From Spongiivirga citrea (lineage in GTDB: Bacteria > Bacteroidota > Bacteroidia > Flavobacteriales > Flavobacteriaceae), in NCBI RefSeq assembly GCF_010671565.1, contig NZ_JAABOQ010000002.1, positions 124,001-188,000 on the forward strand: DNA of 64,000 nt. Reading direction: 5' to 3'. A program made the position numbers and the translations under genes. The notes under the pieces were generated by a model. The model was not told the origin of the DNA and did no database searches. It saw nothing but the letters and a program-made list of their open reading frames with translations. Each line of letters opens with the position of its first letter. Within the stretch, counting starts at the first letter, position 1. Positions 46,273 to 55,139 of this stretch are shown one piece after another.

Positions 46273-46372
46273 CCTGTGTATTACCAATCTTAACCAGTGC
46301 TGTTATAGAATGGTGGAACATCCCCAATCGTTTCACCATTCTTTTTCAAAAATCTAACTTAACCTAAACCAA

Positions 46373-46531
46373 ATGCGAATAAAAAAATTACTCGCACTAG
46401 TATCGCTTACCGTAGTTGCCCTGCTATTGTTCGCTTCTTGTGCTCCCGACAGTATAGCTGATAGCTATACACCAAAAACTGAAAAATCGTTATCGAGTGA
46501 ATTTCAACCGAAGCCACCTAAATTCGGTTGA
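46373..46531 (+). CDS. Small lipoprotein (52 residues)
   Basis: A short frame with a full lipoprotein signal: MRIKKLLALVSLTVVALLLF then ASC, with the lipidated cysteine at residue 23. The mature part is only 30 residues (CAPDSIADSY ... PKPPKFG), rich in Ser, Lys and Pro. It lies 100 bases after the small membrane protein on the same strand, probably the same transcript. Function unknown. The signal sequence makes a chance frame unlikely. Confidence 0.7.
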   Translation: MRIKKLLALVSLTVVALLLFASCAPDSIADSYTPKTEKSLSSEFQPKPPKFG

Positions 46532-46646
46532 GTCATTCATTAAATTAAAACTTTAATATTTTATTTTAAATAATTTTAAATCAGTTAATTACAATTTTAA
46601 AACACATTTCACCTAAAAATTAATTCCTTTTATCCAATTGTTTGCC

Positions 46647-46684
46647 ACAAATTTTGTAGCTAACGATAAAAGTTAGTACGTTTA
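46647..46684 (+). promoter_or_regulatory. Promoter with overlapping MarR-type operator, marR-like gene 2
   Basis: ACAAATTTTGT at 46647-46657, its TTG (46654-46656) serving as the -33 box, then a 20-base spacer and TACGTTTA (46677-46684, seven of eight positions of TAnnTTTG), directly before the ATG at 46689. The bases around it (ACAAATTTTGTAG) match the site at 45927 better than that at 43703. Confidence 0.65.
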
Positions 46685-46688
46685 AGCT

Positions 46689-47123
46689 ATGGAACACAAC
46701 ATGCCCCAAAAAATTGAAGAACAGCTTGCCTCGCACATCATGCGAACAGGAAGCTATATCGAAGCGAAGATCGTAGATCATTTAAAGAAGTACGGTCTTA
46801 CAATGACTCAATATAACATTCTTGAAATGTTATATAAATCGAACCCAACCCCAATGTCAGTGGGTGGTATTAAAAAGCGAATACCACATACCAATTCTGA
46901 TATTACTAGGTTGATTGATCGATTAGTAAAGAAACGATTGGTAAAAAGAACCTTATCAATCGATAATAGAAGAAAAATGGATGTGGTTTTATCGAAATCT
47001 GGTTACGAATTGATTAAGAAGTTAATTCCCGAGATAAAGTCAATAATGACCAAGCTTTATAAAACCAACATAAGTGCTTCAGAAGCGAAGAAAATGATGG
47101 AAGTACTAGAAAGCATCCGCTAA
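46689..47123 (+). CDS. MarR-family transcriptional regulator 2
   Basis: 144 residues with the same build as the regulator at 43758: MRTGSYIEAKIVDHLKKYGLTMTQYNILEMLY, then the recognition helix region NSDITRLIDRLVKKRLV and wing TLSIDNRRKMDVVLSKSG. The winged-helix parts of the two are close, so they may bind the same site, as their shared operator suggests. The transcript is closed by a strong hairpin 31 bases on. Confidence 0.88.
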   Translation: MEHNMPQKIEEQLASHIMRTGSYIEAKIVDHLKKYGLTMTQYNILEMLYKSNPTPMSVGGIKKRIPHTNSDITRLIDRLVKKRLVKRTLSIDNRRKMDVVLSKSGYELIKKLIPEIKSIMTKLYKTNISASEAKKMMEVLESIR

Positions 47124-47153
47124 AAATAAATCCCCCAACTTAACCTAATGTAG

Positions 47154-47197
47154 AGGATGGTAAGTGAACCCCAAATCAACTTACCATCCTTTTTTTA
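47154..47197 (+). terminator. Intrinsic terminator after marR-like gene 2
   Basis: A perfect 12-bp stem AGGATGGTAAGT (47154-47165) with its complement (47179-47190), a 13-base loop and seven T. Confidence 0.92.
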
Positions 47198-47203
47198 TTT
47201 TAT

Positions 47204-48514
47204 CTAGCTAGCAGATTCAGCTTGAATCTTTTGTGCGACCTCTTGTGCTTCATCTAGAACTCTCAATAAATTACCAGACCAAAGCTTTTCTATTTGGGCC
47301 TCAGTATAGCCGCGTTTTACAAGTTCATAAGTCACATTGAATGTCTCCGAAGCATCTTCCCATCCTTTAATTCCACCTCCACCATCAAAATCAGAGCTTA
47401 TTCCAACATGATCAATCCCAATTAACTTCACCATATAGTCAATATGGTTCACAAAATCTTTGACACTAACGGCCTCAGGTGCATCGGTACTATTCGCTAC
47501 TTTTTCCTCTGCAATAGATCTCACTTTTGGATAATACCCAATAAAAGCCGCTTTGGCATCTTCATCTAGAGTTCTGAACGTTTTCCAATCGTACCATTTT
47601 ACATTCATGCTATCGGCAACTTTGTTGTACAAAGCAGTCATATAGTCATTTCTAGTATTGTGTTTTTCGGTATTTAAATAAGAACTGAATGCCACTGTTT
47701 GAACAACACCACCATTTTCTTTCATCCACATTAGCTGCTCGTCATCAAGATTTCTGCTGTGATCACATAATGCACGAGCTGATGAATGCGAGGCAATAAT
47801 AGGTGCTTTTGAAAGCTCGATCATTTGCTTCATCGCTTCTTTAGATGGGTGAGAAACATCGATCATCATTCCTAATCGGTTCATTTCAGCAATTACTTCT
47901 TTTCCCAAGTCGCTTAAGCCATTATGCAACCATTCATCATTTTCTTCTCCTGTGTTAGAATCGGATAATTGAGAGTGCCCATTATGCGCTAATGACATAT
48001 AACGTGCGCCTAGATCATAGAATTTTTCTACATTTTTGATATCATTCCCTACAGGATATCCGTTTTCAATACCAATCATGGCTACTTTTTTACCAGATTT
48101 GTGAATTGCGCGTACCTCTTCAGAGTTTACCGCAAGTCCTATCTTGTCAGGTGCGATTTCTTTTGTTAAAGCGTGTATTGCGTTAAACTTATCCATCGCA
48201 TTTTTATGTGCTTTTTCAAAACCTTCGACCGTTAATGTATCTTGGCCTGTATACACAATAAACCAAGCAACATCTAGTCCGCCTTCGATCATTTTTGGTA
48301 ATGTAACTTGAGTGTCAAGATCTTGCGTATAGTTTAGACTGTCGGTAAAATTATTAACATTAATGTCGTCATGGGTATCTAAGGTGATCACATTTTGATG
48401 GATTTGTTTGGCTTTCGCCATTAAATCTTCTTCAGGATTGCTGTTTTCTTGCTTTTTATCGTTTTTACACGCAATTCCTAGAATTGCGAAAAGTAAAATT
48501 GCTATTTTTTTCAT
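47204..48514 (-). CDS. Membrane dipeptidase (M19 family) lipoprotein
   Basis: 436 residues with a lipoprotein signal (MKKIAILLFAILGIAC, cysteine 16). Renal-dipeptidase barrel: first metal site VITLDTHDDINV; bridging glutamate in IGIENGYPVGND; DVSHPS and IASHSSARALCDHSRN histidines; final aspartate in GISSDFDGGGGIKGWED. It should cleave dipeptides (often L-D or D-containing) outside the inner membrane. It converges with the MarR gene across the hairpin. It may work with the secreted amidohydrolase 1.5 kb away, but this is by proximity only. Confidence 0.92.
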   Translation of the reverse strand: MKKIAILLFAILGIACKNDKKQENSNPEEDLMAKAKQIHQNVITLDTHDDINVNNFTDSLNYTQDLDTQVTLPKMIEGGLDVAWFIVYTGQDTLTVEGFEKAHKNAMDKFNAIHALTKEIAPDKIGLAVNSEEVRAIHKSGKKVAMIGIENGYPVGNDIKNVEKFYDLGARYMSLAHNGHSQLSDSNTGEENDEWLHNGLSDLGKEVIAEMNRLGMMIDVSHPSKEAMKQMIELSKAPIIASHSSARALCDHSRNLDDEQLMWMKENGGVVQTVAFSSYLNTEKHNTRNDYMTALYNKVADSMNVKWYDWKTFRTLDEDAKAAFIGYYPKVRSIAEEKVANSTDAPEAVSVKDFVNHIDYMVKLIGIDHVGISSDFDGGGGIKGWEDASETFNVTYELVKRGYTEAQIEKLWSGNLLRVLDEAQEVAQKIQAESAS

Positions 48515-48674
48515 CTGCTGATTAGTTTTGAAATGGAAAGTTAAGGAATAATTCTGCTATAGAAACGAACTCATAAATCTGGTTAATAACTAAGCAATTA
48601 AGAGGAACAAAATGATTTGGATTTATCTCAGAAATTATAAACCTTTGAAAATGTAACCCCCCACACTAAAAACA

Positions 48675-48812
48675 ATGTCATATACACCTTACAAAGATTA
48701 TTTGGGCAACCCGCTTTACCTCGAAGTTAGTTTTACAGAAATGTGCTATAATTTCGAGAAATCACTACTTGATTTGCTTGATCAAAATGGAATAGCAGTG
48801 GAAACTGTTTAG
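48675..48812 (+). CDS. Possible small protein (45 residues)
   Basis: In the 364-base gap between the dipeptidase and the Crp-like gene, an ATG frame encodes MSYTPYKDYLGNPLYLEVSF and goes on to end in QNGIAVETV. Composition and codon use look like a real gene (mixed charged, aromatic and hydrophobic residues), and the start is preceded by an A-rich stretch. I recognise no family. It could be a remnant. Nothing else is visible in the gap. Confidence 0.4.
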   Translation: MSYTPYKDYLGNPLYLEVSFTEMCYNFEKSLLDLLDQNGIAVETV

Positions 48813-48878
48813 AGATTTTACTACTCATAGCTTTTAATAATATCGTATTTTAGAGATCGTAAAGAAAGGCATTATTCT

Positions 48879-49478
48879 ATGATGCCTTTTTACTCGTTTT
48901 ATTTGGATAGTCTAAAAAGAAAAATACGGTCGTACACTAAAGTCTCTGATGAAGACCTGACTTATGGGCTTCAATTTTATAAAGAACGAACTTTCAAAAA
49001 AGGAGAGTTTATAATTAAGCCAAGTCAGTACGTAAATTACTTTTATTTTTTAGAAAAAGGATGTGTATGCTATTATACTGAGGATGATCTCGGTTTACAT
49101 GTAATGGAATTTTTCACTGATAATACGTTTTTTACCGATTTGTATGCCTACATCGAAGGTGTTCCTGCTGAAAATTACATTAAGGCTACAGAAAACTGTA
49201 CCGTTAAAATGATTTTAAAAAAAGATGTTTTAAAATCGTACAACTACTCGCATGATTTAGAGCGTTTTGGAAGAATCTCGATGCAAGAAGCCTTCGTTAA
49301 GATTTTTCAAAAAACTAACGACTTAAAAACATTGAGTAATCAGGAACGGTATATTAAATTGTTAAATAAACGTCCTGATTTATTTCAGCGTGTCCCTCAG
49401 TATTTAATTGCGTCTTATCTAGGTCTTACCCCAGTCGGTTTGTCAAAAATTAGAAAAAGACTAACGGAGCAATCATAG
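48879..49478 (+). CDS. Crp/Fnr-type cyclic-nucleotide-binding-fold regulator
   Basis: 199 residues (start 48879 or the adjacent ATG at 48882). An N-terminal cupin-like effector domain (about 25-120: FKKGEFIIKPSQYVNYFYFLEKGCVCYYTEDD) and a C-terminal winged helix (about 150-199) with recognition region YLIASYLGLTPVGLSKIRKRL. The RGE..AR phosphate cassette of true cAMP binders is absent, so the ligand is probably not cAMP. It precedes the catabolic cluster in the same direction by 230 bases and is a candidate for its control. Confidence 0.83.
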   Translation: MMPFYSFYLDSLKRKIRSYTKVSDEDLTYGLQFYKERTFKKGEFIIKPSQYVNYFYFLEKGCVCYYTEDDLGLHVMEFFTDNTFFTDLYAYIEGVPAENYIKATENCTVKMILKKDVLKSYNYSHDLERFGRISMQEAFVKIFQKTNDLKTLSNQERYIKLLNKRPDLFQRVPQYLIASYLGLTPVGLSKIRKRLTEQS

Positions 49479-49708
49479 ATTGTATGAAGATTGTTAGTTT
49501 GTTATTCCACCATTTGGTCATTGTATTTTAGAGCTCATAAAAATCCAATTGTACAAATCCCAAATCCCAAAAGCGAAAATTCTTGGAATTTGGTGCTTGA
49601 TTTTTGAATTTTTCATTCTCGCATTTATTAAACCTGTTTAATGAGAATCCGGCAAAATATTCTTTACTTTATTGTTCAGATTTTATTAATCAACAAAACA
49701 GTTTAGTT
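49479..49708. repeat. Intergenic region with AAATCCCAAA-type repeat
   Basis: 230 bases without a gene. Around 49535-49610 short A/C-rich and T/G-rich units (CAAATCCCAAATCCC ... TTGGAATTTGG) form an imperfect inverted repeat of a kind common between flavobacterial genes. No convincing promoter box was identified. Confidence 0.35.
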
Positions 49709-51523
49709 ATGGCATCTACGTATATCGATATGGAGACTTTAAAGTTCCTCCTACATAAAGTTCATGATTTAGAAAGTGTATTAAAAAATGATCGTTTTGA
49801 AGATCATGATAAAGAGTCGTTAGATATGTTTCTAGACTCAGTGAAAGAGTTTTCCGATCGGGAGTTATTCCCTTATTTTAAGGAGATGGATGAAACTCCA
49901 GCCCACCACAAAGATGGTACTGTTATCGTTCACAAGCAGGTTGATGTAATGATGAAAAAAGGTGGTGAAATGGGATTAATTGCTGCTCCTTTTGATTATG
50001 AAGCAGGCGGATTACAAATCCCATTTATGGTGCATACTGCTGCCACTTATATTCAAGATGCCGCAAATAATCACTTACCAGGATATGCCGGATTAACACA
50101 AGGAGCCGCTGAGCTTATTGTGCATTTTGCAAATAAAGAATTAAATGATGCCTATGTCCCTAATATGCTTAGTGGGCAATGGGGTGGTACGATGTGTTTG
50201 ACAGAGCCACAAGCTGGAAGTTCTTTATCTGATATTGTTACCAAGGCAACGCCTACGGATGACGGGCATTACAAATTAAATGGACAGAAAATTTTTATTT
50301 CTGGAGGAGATTATCAGTATGTTGAAAATGTGGTTCATTTAGTTTTGGCAAGAATTGAAGGTGCTCCCGCTGGTACAAAAGGAATTTCCTTGTTTGTTGT
50401 TCCTAAACATAGAATAAAGGAAAATGGCGACTTAGAGTTTAATGACGTTACTACAGTTGCTGATTTCCAGAAAATGGGACAAAAAGGATATTGCACGACT
50501 CACTTAGGTTTTGGTGATGCGGATGATTGTAAAGGTTGGTTAGTTGGTGAGGCAAATCAAGGTCTTAAATATATGTTCATGATGATGAACGGCGCTCGAA
50601 TAGGAGTAGGTCGCGGTGCAGCTGCTATTGCAATGGCAGCTTATCAGGCTTCATTACAGTATGCAAACGAAAGACCTCAGGGGCGGAAGTTGCAGAGTTC
50701 AGGTAAGAAAAATCCAGAAGAAGGACAAAGTCTGATTATAGAACATCCTGATGTTCGGAGAATGCTACTACTTCAAAAATCGATTGCTGAAGGATCCATT
50801 AGTTTAATTCTTTTGGCGTCACGATACCAGGATATTTTAGAATCTTCTAAAGATGAAGAAGAAAAGAAAAAGGCAAAATTATTATTGGAAATTCTAATTC
50901 CAATGGTGAAAACGTTCCCATCTGAGGCTGGGGCACAAAGTGTCAATACAGGGCTTCAGGTTTTGGGTGGTTATGGTTTTTGCGAGGACTTCATCTTGCA
51001 ACAATATTATCGTGATATCCGAATTTTCTCAATATACGAAGGGACAACAGGGATTCAATCTCAAGATTTATTGGGTCGTAAAGTTCCCATGGAAAATGGA
51101 AAAGCGCTTCAATTGTTATCTTCAGAAATCATGGAAACAATTGGTAAAGCAAGCAATCATAATGATTTAGCACCTTATGCTAAAAAGCTAGGAGGAAAAC
51201 TAAAACTAGCGCAAGAGGTAATTGGTTCATTAATGCAGTACGCCCAGAAAGGAAACTATGAACGCTATTTGGCAGATGCTAATTTGTTTATGGAATTCTT
51301 AAGTCACATTACAATCAGTTGGTTGTGGTTAGATATGGCAACACATGCTAAGGTAAGTCTTGTTTCTGGTGACAAAACACATTCTGAAGAGTTTTATGAA
51401 AGCAAAATTCATGCGATGAAATTCTATTTTAAATACGAGTTAACCAAAACCACAAGTTTGGCGGAAACACTAATGGATTCAGAAACACTAACTGTTAAAA
51501 CGGATCAGGAAGTATTTATTTAG
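49709..51523 (+). CDS. Acyl-CoA dehydrogenase, long (about 600 residue) type
   Basis: The ATG at 49709 (MASTYIDMETL) is chosen; the longer frame from 49604 runs through the intergenic repeat. 604 residues: N-terminal helical domain, middle beta domain (CLTEPQAGSSLSDI, FISGGD), C-terminal FAD domain with catalytic glutamate E444 in SIYEGTTGIQSQDLLG, and an extra C-terminal helical domain (about 460-604) as in bacterial FadE-like or ACAD-C enzymes. It oxidises acyl-CoA to the 2-enoyl-CoA and passes electrons to ETF. First gene of the catabolic cluster; chain length cannot be read from sequence. Confidence 0.93.
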   Translation: MASTYIDMETLKFLLHKVHDLESVLKNDRFEDHDKESLDMFLDSVKEFSDRELFPYFKEMDETPAHHKDGTVIVHKQVDVMMKKGGEMGLIAAPFDYEAGGLQIPFMVHTAATYIQDAANNHLPGYAGLTQGAAELIVHFANKELNDAYVPNMLSGQWGGTMCLTEPQAGSSLSDIVTKATPTDDGHYKLNGQKIFISGGDYQYVENVVHLVLARIEGAPAGTKGISLFVVPKHRIKENGDLEFNDVTTVADFQKMGQKGYCTTHLGFGDADDCKGWLVGEANQGLKYMFMMMNGARIGVGRGAAAIAMAAYQASLQYANERPQGRKLQSSGKKNPEEGQSLIIEHPDVRRMLLLQKSIAEGSISLILLASRYQDILESSKDEEEKKKAKLLLEILIPMVKTFPSEAGAQSVNTGLQVLGGYGFCEDFILQQYYRDIRIFSIYEGTTGIQSQDLLGRKVPMENGKALQLLSSEIMETIGKASNHNDLAPYAKKLGGKLKLAQEVIGSLMQYAQKGNYERYLADANLFMEFLSHITISWLWLDMATHAKVSLVSGDKTHSEEFYESKIHAMKFYFKYELTKTTSLAETLMDSETLTVKTDQEVFI

Positions 51524-51586
51524 TGTTAGCAGCTAGATAAAGCGACCATTAAACTCAATCGTATTATACAAAACCAACTTATATAA

Positions 51587-52360
51587 ATGAATATAAAAGA
51601 ACAGTTAGACTTAAACGGAAAAGTTGCCATCGTAACTGGATCTAGCAAGGGGATAGGCCTAGCCATTGCCAAAGGATTAGCTGAGAATGGTGCCAATGTT
51701 GTAATTAGTAGTAGAGATCAGGAAGCTTGTGATAAAGTTGCGGCTGAGCTTACTAATTCAGGTTTAAAAGCAATTGGAATTGCCTGCCATATCGGTAAAG
51801 AAGATCAACGTAAAGCGTTGGTTGATAAAACGATCAGTGCGTTGGGCGGAATCGATATTTTAGTCAATAATGCAGCAATCAATCCCGTTTTTGGTCCAAT
51901 TGAAGATGCAGATGAAGCTGTCTTTAATAAGATAATGGATGTAAATGTGAAGGCGCCTTGGACGCTTTCAAATCTAGTATTACCAAGTATGCAAGAACGC
52001 AAAGGTGGTAGCATTATCAATATAGCGTCGGTTGAAGCATTAACTCCAGGAATGGGACTAGGTTTATATAGTACAAGTAAAGCTGCCTTGCTTATGCTTA
52101 CTAAAAATCAGGCTAAGGAATGGGGCAAGTATGGAATTCGTGCCAATGCATTATGCCCAGGTTTGATTAAAACTAAATTTAGTCAAGCGCTTTGGTCAAA
52201 TGAAAAAATATTACAGAAAGTAGAAAGAGCATTGCCGACAGGAAGAATGGGAATGCCGGAAGAAATGGAAGGTATGGTTTGCCTATTGGCCTCCGATGCC
52301 GGAGCTTATATGACGGGCGGCGTTTACACTGCTGATGGCGGTTATATGATCGCTGGTTAA
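51587..52360 (+). CDS. SDR-family oxidoreductase 1
   Basis: 257 residues, classical short-chain dehydrogenase. NAD(P) motif TGSSKGIGLAIA, NNAA at the fourth strand, catalytic serine in IINIAS and YxxxK in YSTSKAALL; the end GGVYTADGGYMIAG is typical. The arginine-rich cofactor loop SSRDQEA suggests NADP. Probably a 3-hydroxyacyl-CoA or related alcohol dehydrogenase in the cluster; substrate not readable. Confidence 0.88.
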   Translation: MNIKEQLDLNGKVAIVTGSSKGIGLAIAKGLAENGANVVISSRDQEACDKVAAELTNSGLKAIGIACHIGKEDQRKALVDKTISALGGIDILVNNAAINPVFGPIEDADEAVFNKIMDVNVKAPWTLSNLVLPSMQERKGGSIINIASVEALTPGMGLGLYSTSKAALLMLTKNQAKEWGKYGIRANALCPGLIKTKFSQALWSNEKILQKVERALPTGRMGMPEEMEGMVCLLASDAGAYMTGGVYTADGGYMIAG

Positions 52361-52386
52361 GGTGGATTATCCAGAGTAAGTAGTCT

Positions 52387-52421
52387 CCCCTTGAGGGAAG
52401 ATTTAGAGGGGTGTTTCTCTC
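52387..52421. repeat. Dispersed intergenic repeat, copy A
   Basis: CCCCTTGAGGGAAGATTTAG followed by AGGGGTGTTTCTCTCA. A near copy lies at 56719-56752, also between genes of this cluster. The CCCCTTGAGGG core is self-complementary. Confidence 0.6.
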
Positions 52422-52446
52422 AATTTCAAAATAATAAGATTGCATA

Positions 52447-53667
52447 ATGAACTTCGAATATTCAGATAAGTCAAAAGAATTACAAGCTAAACTCAAAGCT
52501 TTTATGGAAGAACATATTCTTCCTGTTGAACAAGAGGTATATGAGTTTAATGCCAACCCTGAGACTTATTGGAAGCACTGGCCAGGAATGGATGCTCTGA
52601 AACAGAAGGCGAAGGAAGCTGGTTTGTGGAATTTATTTCTACCAAAGTCTTATGGAGACTTAAGTCCGGGACTTACCAATTTAGAATATGCTTCTCTAGC
52701 TGAAATCATGGGTAGAGTGTTATGGTCGTCCGAAGTTTTTAATTGTAGTGCTCCTGATACTGGAAACATGGAGGTGCTTGCAAAATATGGCACGAAATCA
52801 CAGCAAAAACGGTGGTTAGAACCTTTGATGAACGGCGATATACGTTCTGCTTTCTTAATGACAGAACCAGAAGTAGCATCTTCTGACGCAACCAATATTG
52901 AAACCTCAATAAAATTGGATGGAGATCATTATGTAATTAATGGTCGTAAATGGTGGTCTTCCGGTGGAATGAATCCTGCTTGTGAGATTGCCATCGTAAT
53001 GGGGAAAACCGATTTTGATGCCTCTAGGCACAAACAACAAAGTATGATTTTGGTTCCTATGGATTCGCCTGGAGTAAATATAATTCGGCCCTTGTCAGTA
53101 TTCGGGTTTTATGATTCACCTGAGGGTCATGCTGAAATTGTATTAGATAATGTTAGGGTACCAAAAGAGAACTTGTTGCTAGGTGAAGGACGTGGATTTG
53201 AAATTGCCCAAGGACGTTTAGGTCCCGGACGTATTCATCATTGTATGCGTTTATGTGGAATGGCGCAACGTTCTTTAGAGCTAATGTCCAAACGAGCAGC
53301 AGAGCGAATAGCTTTCGGAAAAACTTTTATGGATTTTAGTAGTATTCGTCAAGAAATTGCACAGTCGAAATGTGATGTAGAACAGGCAAGACTTTTGACC
53401 TTATCCGCTGCAGATAAAATGGATAAAACTGGAAATAAGGATGCAAAGGATTTAATTGCAATGATCAAAATAGTGGCGCCTAACATGGCATTAAAAGTTA
53501 TCGATAGGGCTATTCAAATTCATGGAGGAAAAGGAGTAGGCCCCGATACACCATTGGCTCATTATTTTGTCGCCGCACGAATGCTTCGTTTAGCTGATGG
53601 CCCGGACGAAGTACATATGTATCAACTGGGAAAAAGTGTAATTAAACAATATGCTTCACCAAAATAA
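52447..53667 (+). CDS. Acyl-CoA dehydrogenase, ACAD10/11 type
   Basis: 406 residues. [15 protein letters not shown] (FAD/substrate loop), [31 protein letters not shown] and the C-terminal signature [19 protein letters not shown], which marks the ACAD10/ACAD11 branch (aspartate-rich DGPDE in place of YEGT). In animals this domain is fused to an APH-like kinase; here the kinase is the next gene, 21 bases on. The pair acts on 4-hydroxyacyl-CoA: the kinase phosphorylates the 4-hydroxyl and the dehydrogenase-like partner eliminates or rearranges it to a normal beta-oxidation intermediate (established for mammalian ACAD10/11 and for LvaA/LvaC of Pseudomonas). Confidence 0.9.
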   Translation: MNFEYSDKSKELQAKLKAFMEEHILPVEQEVYEFNANPETYWKHWPGMDALKQKAKEAGLWNLFLPKSYGDLSPGLTNLEYASLAEIMGRVLWSSEVFNCSAPDTGNMEVLAKYGTKSQQKRWLEPLMNGDIRSAFLMTEPEVASSDATNIETSIKLDGDHYVINGRKWWSSGGMNPACEIAIVMGKTDFDASRHKQQSMILVPMDSPGVNIIRPLSVFGFYDSPEGHAEIVLDNVRVPKENLLLGEGRGFEIAQGRLGPGRIHHCMRLCGMAQRSLELMSKRAAERIAFGKTFMDFSSIRQEIAQSKCDVEQARLLTLSAADKMDKTGNKDAKDLIAMIKIVAPNMALKVIDRAIQIHGGKGVGPDTPLAHYFVAARMLRLADGPDEVHMYQLGKSVIKQYASPK

Positions 53668-53688
53668 AAACCAATCACCAAAATCTAA

Positions 53689-54747
53689 ATGTCCAATCAA
53701 CAAGTACGCAAAGGAGAAGAACTGAATGAGCAAAATCTTAAGCAATTTCTTCTTGAAAATGAGATCATCAATGATGTTAAAAACGATCTAGGAGTAAAGC
53801 AGTTCACTCATGGTTTTTCTAATTTAACCTATTTATTATCTGTTGAGAGCAAGGAGTATGTTTTGAGAAGACCTCCTTTTGGAGCTATCAAGCGTGGTCA
53901 TGATATGGGACGCGAGTATAAAGTGCAAAGCGGATTAAATTCGGTGTTTTCGAAAGTTCCAAAGATGTATGCGTATACCGAGGATGAAAATGTGATTGGA
54001 TCATCTTTCTACATTATGGAAAAAGTAGAAGGAATTATTTTAAGCTATCAGCAAGCAAAAAAACTAAATATTCCAAAAGAAGATTTTAGCACCATTTCAG
54101 ATTCATGGATGAATACATTTGTTGAATTGCATCAAGTTGATTATAATCGAGCTGGTTTAGAGGATTTAGGAAAACCTGAGGGCTATGTTGAGCGTCAAGT
54201 GCTAAACTGGGGTAAACAATACTTGAAAGCGGCTACTGACGATGTTCCAGCTGCAGAAAAAGTAATGCAATGGATGCAAGACAATCAACCTACAGAATTT
54301 GATCACAGTTTGATACATAATGACTATAAATATGATAATGTCGTGTTTGCTGATGATAGTTGGAAAGAAGTAAGTGCCATTCTCGATTGGGAAATGGCAA
54401 CCTTGGGAGATCCTTTAATGGATCTAGGGACTTCATTGGGCTATTGGACAATGGCCAGCGATCATGATTTTGTAAAACAAGGTATTCCATCACCAACTGT
54501 TTTTGAGGGTAACCCAAGTCGTAGTCAAGTTGTAGAAATGTACGCTCAAAAAAGCGGGAAACCGATTAACAATATTGTTTTTTATTATGTCTACGGACTT
54601 TTTAAGATAGCAGTTATAGCCCAGCAAATATATTATCGCTATAAATATGGTTATACGACTGATCCTCGTTTTGCTAACCTGAATAAGGCCGCTGAGTTGT
54701 GCTGTAACTTGGCACTTAAATCAATACAAACGAACAAAATAGATTAA
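53689..54747 (+). CDS. APH-like phosphotransferase, ACAD10/11-associated (LvaA-like)
   Basis: 352 residues, aminoglycoside-phosphotransferase fold. The catalytic loop is LIHNDYKYDNVVF (H210, D212, N217) and the metal motif ILDWEMATLGDPLMDLG (D233). The nucleotide-binding N-lobe begins FTHGFSNLTYLLSVESKEYVLRRPP. It matches the kinase half of ACAD10/11 and the LvaA family, expected to phosphorylate the hydroxyl of 4-hydroxyacyl-CoA. It ends directly before the next ATG (no gap). Confidence 0.87.
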   Translation: MSNQQVRKGEELNEQNLKQFLLENEIINDVKNDLGVKQFTHGFSNLTYLLSVESKEYVLRRPPFGAIKRGHDMGREYKVQSGLNSVFSKVPKMYAYTEDENVIGSSFYIMEKVEGIILSYQQAKKLNIPKEDFSTISDSWMNTFVELHQVDYNRAGLEDLGKPEGYVERQVLNWGKQYLKAATDDVPAAEKVMQWMQDNQPTEFDHSLIHNDYKYDNVVFADDSWKEVSAILDWEMATLGDPLMDLGTSLGYWTMASDHDFVKQGIPSPTVFEGNPSRSQVVEMYAQKSGKPINNIVFYYVYGLFKIAVIAQQIYYRYKYGYTTDPRFANLNKAAELCCNLALKSIQTNKID

Positions 54748-55131
54748 ATGAATAAAGAACATTATCTCGATCCTAGTCCAGAAGCGATTCAACAGCTGGC
54801 TGCGCTTCCAAACGATCAACCACTGCATATGCTTAATTACTTAAAGTATAATGAAGTTATGGACGATTCAGGTAAAACAGGAAGAGTACTGTATAAAGAG
54901 TATATGCAAGAGGCGTTGCCTTTTTTTGAAAAAGTAAATGCGAAAATTGTGTTTAAAGGAATACCGAGTATTCAAGTTATCGGCCCCAACAATGACGAAT
55001 TGTGGGATGAGATATTGATAGTAAGCTATGCAAGTAAAAAGGATTTCTTAGCCATGGTAACTATGGAAGGGTATCCCGCTCATTTAAGAAGCAAAGCATT
55101 GAAAGATTCAAGATTGATATTTTGTAAATAA
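54748..55131 (+). CDS. DUF1330-family small protein
   Basis: 127 residues, a ferredoxin-like (dimeric alpha-beta barrel) fold by pattern: LHMLNYLKY, YKEYMQEALPFFEKVNAKIVFKG, WDEILIVSYASKKDFLAMVTMEGYPAHLRSKA. Immediately follows the kinase with no intergenic base. By position it takes the place that a small accessory protein (LvaB) holds in the Pseudomonas lva operon, but I see no evidence that the two are related. Function unknown. Confidence 0.8.
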   Translation: MNKEHYLDPSPEAIQQLAALPNDQPLHMLNYLKYNEVMDDSGKTGRVLYKEYMQEALPFFEKVNAKIVFKGIPSIQVIGPNNDELWDEILIVSYASKKDFLAMVTMEGYPAHLRSKALKDSRLIFCK

Positions 55132-55139
55132 GAAAATAT

